The notes: generated from the sequence alone by a model not told the origin. A stretch of DNA of 64,000 nt from Parapedobacter deserti (GCF_042646065.1 NZ_JBHRTA010000030.1:310001-374000), one strand, 5' to 3'. Shown: positions 44,568-54,206, numbered from the stretch's first letter. Translations and numbers: made by a program.

Positions 44568-47069
44568 ATGATGAGACCATATGCCATGATCGTTGCGAGG
44601 ATTTACGTTTTAGTGGTGACAATCGCTTGTGTAAGCAAAGTAACCAACGGACAGCACAGAGCCGGCCCATCCGAGCCGGGGTTAACGCTTTGGTACGACA
44701 AGCCCTCGGGCGAAATCTGGGAAAATGCCTTGCCGGTAGGAAACGGCTGGCTGGGCGCCATGGTATATGGCAACGTGCCACAGGAGACGCTGCAGCTCAA
44801 TGAACATACGATATGGAGCGGCAGCCCGAATCGGAACGACACGGCGGTTCCCTGCGACTCGCTGGCCACGATACGCCAATTGATCTTTGACGGCAGGGCA
44901 AAGGAAGCAGAGGACATGGCCAACCGGCTGATGTTTCATCAGAAGTCTTCTGGGCAGATGTTCCAGCCGGCAGGTAACCTGAACCTGGCATTCAACGGAC
45001 ATGAACACTACACAGACTACCGCCGCGAGCTGGACCTGGAAACCGCCGTTGCGAAGACCACGTATACGGTTGGCGGGGTAACATTTACCCGGCAGGTGAT
45101 CGCCTCGTTGCCCGACCGCGTGATTGCGGTGCACCTGACTGCCAGCAAGCCATCATCCATATCTTTCATGGCCTCTTATACGGCGCCGCATAAGACGGAT
45201 ACCGTCACGGCAGAAGGGGGGCAACTCCGTTTTTCAGGTGTCACGAGCGATCATGAGGGTGTAAAGGGAATGGTGAGATACGAAGGAATCATCAACGTTG
45301 TAGCCCAGGGCGGGACACTCGCAACCGATGATGATCAGTTGACCGTGACGGCGGCCGACGCGGTGACCATCTATATCTCCATCGGTACGAATTTCAACAA
45401 CTATCGCAATATTTCCGGCAACGCGGCAGAACGGGCTGGCCACTACCTGCAAGGGGCGTTGAAAAAAGATTTTGCCCGTATGCTGGAAGGCCATATTGCG
45501 GCATACCAACGGTACTTCAACCGAGTAACAATCGACCTGGGAACCAGCGATGCGGCAAACCAGTCCACGGATGTGCGGCTGGCGAATTTCCGCCATACCC
45601 ACGATCCGCAATTCGCGGCGCTTTACTTCCAGTTCGGACGCTACCTGCTCATTTCCTCATCCCAGCCGGGAGGACAGCCGGCGAACCTGCAAGGGATTTG
45701 GAACCACCGGTTAAAGCCCGCTTGGGATAGTAAGTATACCATCAACATCAATGCGGAGATGAACTATTGGCCCGCGGAACGGACCAACCTGGCCGAGTTG
45801 CATGAGCCTTTTCTGCGGATGGTCAGGGAAATGGCTGAAACGGGATCGGAAACAGCGAGAACGATGTACGGCACACGTGGGTGGATGGCACATCACAATA
45901 CCGATATCTGGCGGGCTACCGGCCCCGTGGACGGGGCGTTTTGGGGAATCTGGAATGGTGGCGGCGCGTGGACGAGCCAGCACCTCTGGGAGCACTACCT
46001 GTATGGCGGCGATCGGGAATTCTTAGCAGCAGCCTACCCGGTGTTGAAAGGTGCTGCGGAATTCTATGTGGATTTCTTGGTGCCGCATCCCGCCAATGGT
46101 TGGCTGGTGATCAACCCCGGTACTTCACCCGAAAACGCGCCCCAAGGAACAGACGGATCGTCGTTGGCCGCAGGAGCGACCATGGATAACCAGTTGGTGT
46201 TTGATGTATTCTCCACGGTGATCCGCGCGGCGGAGCTGCTGGGCAAGGACGCTTCATTTGCTGATACGCTTAAACGTCTCCGTGACCGCCTGCCCCCAAT
46301 GCATATCGGCAAGTATGGTCAGTTGCAGGAGTGGTTGGAAGATCTCGATAGTCCAGACGATAAGCATCGGCATATTTCTCACCTGTACGGACTGTTCCCG
46401 TCCAACCAGATTTCGGCTTACCGGACCCCCGCACTTTTCAAGGCCGCAGAGACGACGCTAATCCACCGGGGTGATGTCTCGACGGGCTGGAGCATGGGCT
46501 GGAAAGTGAATTGGTGGGCGCGGATGCAAAATGGTAACCACGCGTTCAAACTCATCCAGGATCAATTGACGCCAGTAGTCGGCAACAGGGGCGGCGGTAC
46601 GTATAACAACTTATTCGATGCGCATCCGCCCTTCCAGATCGATGGCAATTTCGGCTGCACATCAGGTATTGCCGAGATGCTGATGCAAAGTGCCGATGGG
46701 GCGGTACACCTGCTCCCGGCGTTGCCGGATGCATGGCCATCCGGATCGATTACAGGGCTCCGTGCACTGGGCGGCTTTGAAATCGACGAGCTGGTTTGGA
46801 AAGATGGGGTTGTTGAGCGCGTGGTCATCACCGCCAAACTCGGCGGCCATTTGCGGTTGAGGTCTCCCAACCCACTGGTTTCCCCCGAGGGGGAGCAACT
46901 GAAGGAGGCGAAGGGGACAAATCCCAATCCCTTTTATTTCGTGGCCCCGACTCCGGAGCCGGTCATCAGCCCGGAGGCAAAACTAGTCAACTTGGCGTTA
47001 CCTCAGGTGTTTACGTATGATATACCTACCCAAGCGGGAGAAACGTATGTCATGGTGTGGCGTAAGTAG
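44568..47069 (+). CDS. glycoside hydrolase family 95, alpha-L-fucosidase
   Basis: An 833-aa secreted enzyme that inverts and removes alpha-1,2-linked L-fucose (or related galactose) from glycans. After a signal peptide (ending near VSKVTNGQ) comes the N-terminal domain with LTLWYDKPSGEIWENALPVGNGWLGAMVYG and NEHTIWSGSP, family signatures. The (alpha/alpha)6 barrel holds NINAEMNYWPAE, NPGTSPENAP and HRHISHLYGLFP, the expected Asn, Glu and His sites. Full length. The start is 44568 or the next codon. It probably works with the zinc dehydrogenase and AraC genes behind it. Confidence 0.93.
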   Translation: MMRPYAMIVARIYVLVVTIACVSKVTNGQHRAGPSEPGLTLWYDKPSGEIWENALPVGNGWLGAMVYGNVPQETLQLNEHTIWSGSPNRNDTAVPCDSLATIRQLIFDGRAKEAEDMANRLMFHQKSSGQMFQPAGNLNLAFNGHEHYTDYRRELDLETAVAKTTYTVGGVTFTRQVIASLPDRVIAVHLTASKPSSISFMASYTAPHKTDTVTAEGGQLRFSGVTSDHEGVKGMVRYEGIINVVAQGGTLATDDDQLTVTAADAVTIYISIGTNFNNYRNISGNAAERAGHYLQGALKKDFARMLEGHIAAYQRYFNRVTIDLGTSDAANQSTDVRLANFRHTHDPQFAALYFQFGRYLLISSSQPGGQPANLQGIWNHRLKPAWDSKYTININAEMNYWPAERTNLAELHEPFLRMVREMAETGSETARTMYGTRGWMAHHNTDIWRATGPVDGAFWGIWNGGGAWTSQHLWEHYLYGGDREFLAAAYPVLKGAAEFYVDFLVPHPANGWLVINPGTSPENAPQGTDGSSLAAGATMDNQLVFDVFSTVIRAAELLGKDASFADTLKRLRDRLPPMHIGKYGQLQEWLEDLDSPDDKHRHISHLYGLFPSNQISAYRTPALFKAAETTLIHRGDVSTGWSMGWKVNWWARMQNGNHAFKLIQDQLTPVVGNRGGGTYNNLFDAHPPFQIDGNFGCTSGIAEMLMQSADGAVHLLPALPDAWPSGSITGLRALGGFEIDELVWKDGVVERVVITAKLGGHLRLRSPNPLVSPEGEQLKEAKGTNPNPFYFVAPTPEPVISPEAKLVNLALPQVFTYDIPTQAGETYVMVWRK

Positions 47070-47137
47070 GGAAGTGACGGCGCTCAGTTCGATGAACCGG
47101 ATGGCAGAATCAGCGTATTCCACCGGGCGAGCGGGGC

Positions 47138-48160
47138 TCACCATCCCCCGAAATCAACGACCGCTTTAATGACACCGCTTGCCGGATCCAGCAAGTCCGC
47201 TAACGCATTGGGCAGTTCGGTGTGCGTGATCCGGTGCGTGATAAACATGTCCGGTTGGATGGCACCCTCCTGCAACAGGTGCGTCACCCAATCGAAGTCT
47301 TCGGTAAGCGCATTGCGGCTACTCAGTAGGGTGCTTTCGCGCTTGTGGAATTCGGGATGAGGAAACGCAATATCCTCCTGCTGCAAGCCGATGAGCACGT
47401 ACCGGCCGCCATGCGCCAAATAGCTGAAACCGTTTGTTATGGCTAGCTGACTTCCCGTGCAATCAATAACCACACCGGCCATATCGCCGTGCGTATGGCT
47501 TTGCACCTGATCGTATACATTCCCGCTGGTAGCGTCTATCGTCACCAGATTATCTGCAAGAGTGGAGCAGTGGTGCAGGCGGTGGGTGTTGGTATCCATG
47601 ATGATGACGTGTGCTCCCGCAGCTTGGGCCAGTAACATGGTGCCGATACCAATCGGGCCAGCACCCATGACGAGTACATACTCACCGGGGCGGATCCCAG
47701 CACGGCGCACGCCATGAGCACCGATGGCCAACGGTTCAACAAGCGAGAGCTGGTCAACATCCAAGCCATCACCTTTGACCAGTGCGGTAATCGGCAGCGA
47801 AACCCGGGCACGCATTCCGCCGTCTACGTGTACACCATAAACCTTCATATCCACACAGCAGTTGGTTTTCCCCTGCCGGCAGGCTACGCAGGTGCCACAA
47901 TGAAAATAGGGCTTTACGGTTACAAGTTCGCCCACCTCGAAGCCATGCCCCGATGGAATGTCCAACACCTCAGCGGCAAGCTCGTGACCGAGGATGCGCG
48001 GGTAGCTGAAATACGGTTGTACACCCTGGAAGGCATGGAGGTCGGTGCCGCAGAGGCCAACTTGACGAATTTTAAGCGATGCCTCGGTAGCATGGGAGCG
48101 CGGCTCATCCGTTTGAATGAGTTGCAGTACGCCTGGGGTGTGACAAATGATGGTGTCCAT
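47138..48160 (-). CDS. zinc-dependent alcohol/polyol dehydrogenase
   Basis: A 340-aa medium-chain dehydrogenase. GroES-like half: VGLCGTDLH (catalytic Cys), ILGHELAAEV (His-Glu) and the structural-zinc cysteines in CGTCVACRQGKTNCC. Rossmann half: VLVMGAGPIGIGT. Such enzymes oxidise sugars, sugar acids or polyols with NAD(P)+. Its place between a fucosidase and an AraC regulator makes a sugar or fuconate substrate plausible, but this is inference. Divergent from the AraC gene; TAATTTTA (7 of 8) is a weak -7 box before it. Confidence 0.88.
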   Translation of the reverse strand: MDTIICHTPGVLQLIQTDEPRSHATEASLKIRQVGLCGTDLHAFQGVQPYFSYPRILGHELAAEVLDIPSGHGFEVGELVTVKPYFHCGTCVACRQGKTNCCVDMKVYGVHVDGGMRARVSLPITALVKGDGLDVDQLSLVEPLAIGAHGVRRAGIRPGEYVLVMGAGPIGIGTMLLAQAAGAHVIIMDTNTHRLHHCSTLADNLVTIDATSGNVYDQVQSHTHGDMAGVVIDCTGSQLAITNGFSYLAHGGRYVLIGLQQEDIAFPHPEFHKRESTLLSSRNALTEDFDWVTHLLQEGAIQPDMFITHRITHTELPNALADLLDPASGVIKAVVDFGGW

Positions 48161-48283
48161 AACTGAGCGTAAAATTATGCGTTTGGATCCATTAAAAGTT
48201 GCTTGTGCGTTGCCGGATGATTAAGAAATATTGCCATAATTTTTGTTTTTTAGCCCAAAAATCTGATAATTGTTTGAAAGAAT

Positions 48284-49174
48284 ATGGCGATGCGGGCAAA
48301 ACAGCTATTTGTACAACAGCCGGTTGAAAGGTCATTCAGCATCCGACAAGATAAGGTGCCTAACACCAACAGCTGGTGGCACTTCCATGGTGAAATCGAA
48401 TTGATTGCCTTTCACCAGGGCTCGGGCTTACAATTTGTGGGCGATAGCATCACACGCTTCGAAGTTGGCGACGTCGTCATGGTCGGATCGAACGTCCCGC
48501 ATTGTTGGCGGTATGATGACGCGACGGAACGCGGTCAGCAGGCGGGACCTTACTCCACAGCGATTCACTTCAAGCCGGGCCTCTTGGGAGAGGTCTTTAT
48601 GCACTTGCCGGAATCGGCCGGACTGGCTCAGCTTATCGATCAGAGCAGGCGGGGGCTCCGCTTACGTGGCGAATGTGCGCGGCGTGTGCTTGACCAGTTG
48701 GTCGCTGTCAATGAAACAGACGGTATACATAGGTTGATAGGACTGTTGCAATGCCTCGCAGCATTTTTAGCTATGCAGCCCAACGCCCAACCGCTATCAT
48801 CGCCCGGCTTTGGCTACCAGATAGATCACATGGACGAGGCGCGGATTAATAAAATATACAGTTACAGCTTCGCCCATTTAGGGCATCCCATCGCCTTAGC
48901 AGACGTTGCCGATTTGGTGGGGCTAAGCCGAACTTCGTTTTGCCGGTTTTTTAAGCAGCGGACCGGAAAAACTTATGTGCAGTTTCTCACAGAAATTCGG
49001 ATTGGTTATGTTTGCAGGCAGTTGGTGGAAAAACCACAACGGCCGGTCAAAGAGCTATGTTATTCCAGCGGTTTCCGTAATTTCGCTTCGTTTCATGAAT
49101 CATTCCGGCAAATAACCGGAATGAGCCCCAAAGCGTATCAAGCCTTGCATAGGGCGGGGAGGGTGCCCGCATAA
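48284..49174 (+). CDS. AraC family transcriptional regulator
   Basis: A 296-aa regulator with an N-terminal cupin-like ligand domain (about residues 20-150, e.g. WWHFHGEIELIAFHQG and VGSNVPHCWRYDD) and a C-terminal double HTH (IALADVADLVGLSRTSFCRFFKQRTG and ELCYSSGFRNFASFHESFRQ, in parts). The cupin part suggests a small sugar effector. It is divergent from the zinc dehydrogenase and close to the GH95 gene, so these are likely targets. Confidence 0.92.
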   Translation: MAMRAKQLFVQQPVERSFSIRQDKVPNTNSWWHFHGEIELIAFHQGSGLQFVGDSITRFEVGDVVMVGSNVPHCWRYDDATERGQQAGPYSTAIHFKPGLLGEVFMHLPESAGLAQLIDQSRRGLRLRGECARRVLDQLVAVNETDGIHRLIGLLQCLAAFLAMQPNAQPLSSPGFGYQIDHMDEARINKIYSYSFAHLGHPIALADVADLVGLSRTSFCRFFKQRTGKTYVQFLTEIRIGYVCRQLVEKPQRPVKELCYSSGFRNFASFHESFRQITGMSPKAYQALHRAGRVPA

Positions 49175-49364
49175 CGGCTGGGGAGCTCTTACCAATTGAC
49201 GAAACCGTCGCCGCGTTCGAAGTTGTGTATAAACAGCGCCGTTGGCATTGTCACGAAATACCTGAGGAGATTCCGAGCAACATGCCCACGGAACAAACCT
49301 TTGAGCTCATTTTGGAGACTACCCTTGGTGCTGAGATGCAACCGTCCGACGAACATTGAAATGA

Positions 49365-49916
49365 CTATCTCACAGCCCACATCGGCTTGCTTTCCAGTAT
49401 CTCGGCATATATCGGACAACCGGGATTGTGTGCGCCCGGCAGGTAGCCGGTGCTCATCAGAAATTCATTGACAATCTCGCCGCCGGTAAATTTGAAGGTG
49501 TTTTTAAAGAGCTTCATCCATTCCTGAAGTGTTTTGGGATGGTGATGTTGCAGCCACTTTTCAAATGAGCCGTATTCCTGCCGCAGTTGCATGATCGCTT
49601 TAGCATTTTCAATGGCTGCATTGACTTTGAGCCGGTTGCGAATAATGCCTGCATCGGCGAGTAGCCGATCGCGATCTTTCTCGACATATGCGGCTACTTT
49701 AGCGATGTCAAAATTGTCGTAAGCCTTGCGAAAGGCCTGTTCTTTGCGCAGGATGGTTTCCCAGCTCAGCCCAGCTTGGTTGATTTCCATGATGAGCCGG
49801 CCGAACAATTCGTTGTCATCATGAATGGGAAAGCCGTAATGTTTGTCGTGGTAGTTTTTGTGCAATGCCCGGCGCGCTTCGGGCTGCATGGTGGGGATGT
49901 AATCGCAATAGGACAT
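49365..49916 (-). CDS. tag: DNA-3-methyladenine glycosylase I
   Basis: Tag excises 3-methyladenine from DNA. The 183-aa protein has YHDKHYGFPIHDDNELFGRLIMEINQAGLSWETILRKEQAFRKAY (shown in part), the characteristic Tag block with the substrate-contacting Glu and Trp, and HNPGCP near the end, where zinc-site residues of Tag lie. The start MSYCDY is used; the frame opens 12 codons earlier. The 190 bp before it (49175-49364) hold only overlapping shadow frames. Confidence 0.85.
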   Translation of the reverse strand: MSYCDYIPTMQPEARRALHKNYHDKHYGFPIHDDNELFGRLIMEINQAGLSWETILRKEQAFRKAYDNFDIAKVAAYVEKDRDRLLADAGIIRNRLKVNAAIENAKAIMQLRQEYGSFEKWLQHHHPKTLQEWMKLFKNTFKFTGGEIVNEFLMSTGYLPGAHNPGCPIYAEILESKPMWAVR

Positions 49917-50037
49917 CGTGCTATCGTTTTTAATACGCAGCGAATTTAGCAAAAAATTTTAGTATCTTAATTGGTCGCGATCCGCTGAGCCGGCAACTCG
50001 GCAAAGGACGGCCGCTGTAGTCCACGCCGGTGCTATC

Positions 50038-50886
50038 TCAAACCGATAAGCTGAAGAAATCATCGTCAGATAATGGGATTTTTGCAGCCCGCAGGTTCTC
50101 TTGCAAATGGATCAATGACTTGGTGCCGGGAATAAGCAGGATATTGGGCGATCGCCTCAACAGCCAAGCCAGCGCAACCTGGGCTGGGGTAGCTTCGTAT
50201 TTGTCGGCCAAGGCACCGATTCGTTTTTGGAGCTTATCAGGGCCGGAGGCCAGTGGGTACCAGGGAATAAAGGCAATCCCACGTTCGGCGGTGTAGTCTA
50301 CTACGGTTTCCCACTTGCGTTCAGCCAGGTTGTACAAGTTCTGCACGGATACGATGGGAACTACTTTCTCCGCGCGCTCGATGGTCGGGATGTCTACTTC
50401 GGAAAGACCTACTTGCAAAATTTTTCCGGCCTTTACGGCATCGGCTACCGGCCCGAGCGATTCCTCAATCGGTATGTTGGGATCCACCCGGTGGAGCTGC
50501 CACAGCTGTATCTCATCTTTGCCAAGCCGCTGGAGGCTGCCATCGATGGCTTGACGGATATGCGCTGGATGGCCGTTGATAGGCCATTGGTTGGGGCCGG
50601 TTCGCTCCAAACCTCCTTTGGTGGCGACAACGATATTCGGGTAGTAAGACGACAGGGCTTCACGAATGAGCACTTCGTTGGTATGCGGGCCATACGAGTC
50701 CGCTGTGTCAATGAAATTGACACCGGATTCGACCGCCGTCCGCAGCACGCGCTTGGCCAGCTCGCGGTCAGGGGCATCGCCCCATACGCCGGGGCCAGTA
50801 AGCTGCATGGCGCCGTAACCTATCCGGTCAAGCTCCCATACGCCACGGAGCTGGTAGGTGAGTGATGTTGTGGTATTCATGATCAT
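50038..50886 (-). CDS. aldo/keto reductase
   Basis: A 282-aa NADPH-dependent reductase with FIDTADSYGPHTNEVLIREAL (catalytic Asp/Tyr; in part), VVATKGGLERTG (Lys) and QLWQLHRVDPN (His). It resembles the YajO/oxidoreductase group rather than the aldo/keto reductase at 31 kb. Substrate unknown. It is divergent from the thiamin operon, with a 175-bp region between. Confidence 0.9.
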   Translation of the reverse strand: MIMNTTTSLTYQLRGVWELDRIGYGAMQLTGPGVWGDAPDRELAKRVLRTAVESGVNFIDTADSYGPHTNEVLIREALSSYYPNIVVATKGGLERTGPNQWPINGHPAHIRQAIDGSLQRLGKDEIQLWQLHRVDPNIPIEESLGPVADAVKAGKILQVGLSEVDIPTIERAEKVVPIVSVQNLYNLAERKWETVVDYTAERGIAFIPWYPLASGPDKLQKRIGALADKYEATPAQVALAWLLRRSPNILLIPGTKSLIHLQENLRAAKIPLSDDDFFSLSV

Positions 50887-51049
50887 TCGCTTTCGTTGTC
50901 TAAGGAGATAATGCCGATAATGCGGTTATTGTTTGCAAGAACGTTGTTTCGCTTCCAAGTATAGTGAAAATAGCGGAATAGGCTGAGTGAGCTGTTGCAA
51001 TTGTTTTTTAAAAACGGCAATGCAAATTAATGGATCGTAAAATTTTTCT

Positions 51050-51057
51050 TATCTTTG
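51050..51057 (+). promoter_or_regulatory. -7 element of the thi operon promoter
   Basis: TATCTTTG, perfect -7 box. The transcript would begin about 51063, at the first base of the TPP aptamer. Confidence 0.55.
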
Positions 51058-51061
51058 ATCG

Positions 51062-51137
51062 GCTTTAGGGGTATTCTGAGAAGAATTGAGACACACCCTT
51101 CGAACCTGATCCGGCTGATACCGGCGTAGGGAAAAGC
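51062..51137 (+). ncRNA. TPP riboswitch (THI element)
   Basis: The leader carries the conserved THI-box parts: GGGGTATTCTGAGA (pyrimidine-sensing arm), ACCCTTCGAACCTGATCCGG and ATACCGGCGTAGGGA. P1 is GCTTT with AAAGC. The 5' arm sequence GCTTTAG recurs at 51153-51159, seven bases before the thiM start, so the AAAAGC arm can switch partners. This explains feedback of the thiamin genes by TPP. Confidence 0.95.
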
Positions 51138-51166
51138 AATCCAAAGGAATCCGCTTTAGCCATTTA

Positions 51167-51979
51167 ATGTATTTTGATATGGAAAAGCAACTTTGGGATC
51201 ATGTACAAACCGTCCGCCAGCAATCTCCGCTGGTGCAGAACATTACGAATTTTGTGGTTATGAACAATACGGCAAATGCGCTGCTCGCGGTGGGTGCCTC
51301 GCCCATCATGGCGCATGGCCATGCCGAATTGGACGATATGTCGCGGATTTGCCGGTCGCTGGTGGTTAACATTGGGACGTTGGATGATTATTGGGTGGCA
51401 GCGATGTTCCGGGCGGCGGTGTTAGCCGGGGAAGCCGGCAAACCTTGGGTACTGGACCCGGTGGGAGCCGGTGCATCGGGATACCGTGATACCACGCTCC
51501 GTGAGTTGCTGGAGCACCGGCCCACCGTAGTCCGCGGCAATGCTTCCGAAATCATGGCCTTGGCCAAGGCCAACACCAAGGCCACCAAGGGGGTGGACAG
51601 TACCGCGGCAAGCAGTGAAGCGTTGGACGCCGCACGATCCATTTGCCAGCGGTATGGCAGCGTAGTTTGCATTTCCGGTGCGGTGGACGTTGTGGTGGGG
51701 CCAGCCCAGTCGATGTATATCCACAATGGGGACCCACTAATGACGAAGGTAACGGGACTGGGGTGTTCGGCCACAGCCCTTATCGGTGCGTTTATTGCAG
51801 TGGTTGACAACCGCGTGGAGGCAGTAGGGGCGGCTATGGCGCTGATGGGTGTATGTGGCGAACTAGCTGCCGCCGCGAGTAGTGGGCCAGGAAGCCTGCA
51901 GGTCAACCTGTTGGACAAGCTGTATAACATTACGGAAGAGGAATTCACCACGCGGCTCCGGATTTCACATGAAGCCTGA
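51167..51979 (+). CDS. thiM: hydroxyethylthiazole kinase
   Basis: ThiM phosphorylates the thiazole moiety for reuse in thiamin synthesis. The 270-aa protein shows NITNFVVMNNTANALLAVGASPIM, KPWVLDPVGAGASGYR and the C-terminal VTGLGCSATALIGAF with the catalytic Cys/anion hole. A second start at 51179 (MEKQLWD) is equally possible. First gene of a four-gene salvage operon under the TPP riboswitch; its stop overlaps thiE by 11 bases. Confidence 0.95.
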   Translation: MYFDMEKQLWDHVQTVRQQSPLVQNITNFVVMNNTANALLAVGASPIMAHGHAELDDMSRICRSLVVNIGTLDDYWVAAMFRAAVLAGEAGKPWVLDPVGAGASGYRDTTLRELLEHRPTVVRGNASEIMALAKANTKATKGVDSTAASSEALDAARSICQRYGSVVCISGAVDVVVGPAQSMYIHNGDPLMTKVTGLGCSATALIGAFIAVVDNRVEAVGAAMALMGVCGELAAAASSGPGSLQVNLLDKLYNITEEEFTTRLRISHEA

Positions 51980-52610
51980 CTTTGCCTTTCCATATCGGCT
52001 ATACCTGGTATTGTCTGAGGCCGACTGCAGGGGCAGAAACCCGCTGTGGGTGGCCGAGGAGGCTATCTTAGGTGGGGTAGACATTATTCAATTGCGGGAG
52101 AAGCATGCAAGTAATGATGTCTTCCAGAAAAAGGCAACACAGTTGAAGGCGGTGACAGACCGCTATGGAATACCCTTGATAATCAATGATAACTTAACGG
52201 TGGCTATGGCTGTGGGCGCATTCGGTATTCATGTGGGGCGGCAAGATATCCCACCCAGTGAGGTCCGCAATGCATGGCCAGATTGCCGGTTGCTGGGGTA
52301 TTCCATCGAGCGATTAGCGCAATTGCAGCACTCTGAGACAGCAGTGGCCGACTGCCTTGGAGTCAGCCCGATTTTCAGAACGGCTACCAAGACCGACACG
52401 ATAGCGGAATGGGGTATCACGGGCATCCGCCAACTCCGAAACTTGACGGGCAAACCGCTGATCGCCATCGGCCGGATGAATCGGGAAAACGTTGCAGACG
52501 CCATTCGCGCGGGGGCCGACTGCGTTGCCGTGGTTTCTGCGATCTGTGCAACAGACAGCCCACGAACCGCAGCAACTGAACTGAAAGAACTGATTAATAA
52601 CGCGATATGA
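51969..52610 (+). CDS. thiE: thiamine-phosphate synthase
   Basis: ThiE joins HMP pyrophosphate and thiazole phosphate to thiamin phosphate. The 213-aa TIM barrel has DIIQLREKHAS, LIINDNLTVAMAVGAFGIHVGRQD and SPIFRTATKTD, all diagnostic. The ATG at 51969 lies inside the end of thiM and gives the typical N-terminus; the longer frame upstream is spurious. thiD overlaps its stop by four bases (ATGA). Confidence 0.95.
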   Translation: MKPDFAFPYRLYLVLSEADCRGRNPLWVAEEAILGGVDIIQLREKHASNDVFQKKATQLKAVTDRYGIPLIINDNLTVAMAVGAFGIHVGRQDIPPSEVRNAWPDCRLLGYSIERLAQLQHSETAVADCLGVSPIFRTATKTDTIAEWGITGIRQLRNLTGKPLIAIGRMNRENVADAIRAGADCVAVVSAICATDSPRTAATELKELINNAI

Positions 52611-53446
52611 ACAGAAAAAAATACCGATATCCTTCGGTACTTACCATTGCCGGGTTCGATGGCAGCGGAGGCGCCGGCATACAAGGAGACATCAAGACTA
52701 TCTCTGCGCTGGGATGCTATGCTACCTCCGCACTGACCGCGCTGCCGATACAGAATACGCAGGGCGTCCGGACTATTTATCCGATTCCTTACCAAGCGGT
52801 AAACGAGCAGATAGAAACTATTCTTGACGATATTTTCCCGGATGCCATAAAAATCGGTATGGTACATACCGCTGAACTGGTGAGCACGATTTTGGATGCC
52901 TTAGCGCGGTATCCGCATGTGCCGGTGGTGTTCGACCCCGTGATGGTGGCTACCAGCGGCGACAAGCTCATCGAGGATAAGACCATTGCGGCGATCGTTG
53001 AGCGATTGTTTCCCATCGCAGCGGTCGTAACCCCGAACATGGACGAAGCGGCTATCCTCGCTGAGATGCCTGTGCGTACGTTGGATGACATGCGTCTTGC
53101 TGGCGCAAAAATCCGCCAACTTGGCTGCCGTTCGGTGCTGCTTAAAGGCGGACACCTCGATGCACCCCGTCTCACTTCCTTGTATTTTGATGAAGCGGGT
53201 GATGTACATGAGTTCAGCTTCGACAGGTTTGAGACAAACAACACACACGGTTCGGGCTGTACGTTGTCCTCTGCAATTGCCTGCTTTATCGCACAGGGAA
53301 GAAATCTGCTGGAAGCTGTGGGAGCTGGACAGGAATACGTGCACCAAGCGATCCTGCACAGCCGGGACGTGCAGGTCGGCCATGGCAATGGCCCATTGAA
53401 TCATTTTTTTAATCCGCTTGAACTGAAGAAGTATGACTTGGTCTGA
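52607..53446 (+). CDS. thiD: bifunctional HMP kinase / HMP-phosphate kinase
   Basis: ThiD phosphorylates hydroxymethylpyrimidine twice. The 279-aa protein has TIAGFDGSGGAGIQGDIKT, VVFDPVMVATSGDKL, VTPNMDEAAIL and the catalytic NTHGSGCTLSSAIA. It overlaps thiE by four bases and tenA by 14, so the operon is translated as a block. Confidence 0.95.
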   Translation: MNRKKYRYPSVLTIAGFDGSGGAGIQGDIKTISALGCYATSALTALPIQNTQGVRTIYPIPYQAVNEQIETILDDIFPDAIKIGMVHTAELVSTILDALARYPHVPVVFDPVMVATSGDKLIEDKTIAAIVERLFPIAAVVTPNMDEAAILAEMPVRTLDDMRLAGAKIRQLGCRSVLLKGGHLDAPRLTSLYFDEAGDVHEFSFDRFETNNTHGSGCTLSSAIACFIAQGRNLLEAVGAGQEYVHQAILHSRDVQVGHGNGPLNHFFNPLELKKYDLV

Positions 53447-54080
53447 ACATGCTTGGAGGTCCATTGAACCGCTGTACGGATCCATTATTGGCATGCCCTT
53501 CATTATGGAGTTGCAGGAGGGAACATTGCCCATCGTAAAGTTCCGGTTTTACATGGCGCAGGACTGGGGCTACCTGGAGCACTTCGGTCGTGCATTGGCG
53601 GTCATCGGCGCGCGCGCTGCGGGCATCGATGACGCGCTGGCATTCATGCGTTTCGGCGAGGGTGCTATCGTGGTGGAAAATGCGCTTCATGAATCGTATT
53701 TCCGGGATTTCGGTGTTACGGAGCGGGGCGTGCTTGAGCCTGCATGCCATCACTATGTGCATTACCTCAAAAGTACTGCTGCGCTGGAACCGGTAGAGGT
53801 GGCTATGGCTGCTGTGTTGCCCTGTTTCTGGATTTATAAAGAGGTGGGGGATCACATCTATACAAACCAAAAGTCTGGAAACAACCCTTACCAGCGGTGG
53901 ATTGATACCTACGCGGGGGAGGACTTTGCGGTGTCCGTGCGACAAGCGATCCAAATCTGCGACAGCGTAGCCGAAGCGACGACGGGTAGTATGCGGGAGC
54001 GGATGACGGAAGCTTTTATCACAGCCAGCCGATTGGAATACCACTTTTGGGACAGTGCATACCGGCTGGTTAGGTGGTAG
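53433..54080 (+). CDS. tenA: thiaminase II family protein TenA
   Basis: TenA hydrolyses amino-HMP or related damaged pyrimidines so that ThiD can reuse them. The 215-aa helical protein shows FRFYMAQDWGYLEHFGRALAV and the C-terminal EYHFWDSAYR, where conserved Cys/Tyr/Glu-type active-site residues lie; the usual catalytic Cys could not be placed with certainty by eye. Its gene is last in the TPP-controlled operon, which fits a pure salvage role alongside ThiM and ThiD. Confidence 0.9.
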   Translation: MTWSEHAWRSIEPLYGSIIGMPFIMELQEGTLPIVKFRFYMAQDWGYLEHFGRALAVIGARAAGIDDALAFMRFGEGAIVVENALHESYFRDFGVTERGVLEPACHHYVHYLKSTAALEPVEVAMAAVLPCFWIYKEVGDHIYTNQKSGNNPYQRWIDTYAGEDFAVSVRQAIQICDSVAEATTGSMRERMTEAFITASRLEYHFWDSAYRLVRW

Positions 54081-54206
54081 CGGTAACGCGGCGTTCGTCT
54101 CGATGTTTAGCTGACCGGCTTGCCCCGATCTGCCATCGAGGCACACCATGCCGGTAAAACCACTCGGGAACCCCGGCGTACATTCTAGTCGGTTGCAATG
54201 GCCGCC

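Noticed and set aside
44390..44803. 137-codon frame overlapping the GH95 start
   Set aside because: It runs into the GH95 signal peptide in another frame and has low-complexity shadow sequence; more likely part of the leader.
49189..49471. Two opposed frames of 76 and 91 codons near the tag 3' end
   Set aside because: They overlap each other and tag, lack promoters and recognisable motifs, and read like shadows; a transposon remnant was considered but no inverted repeats or transposase motif were found.
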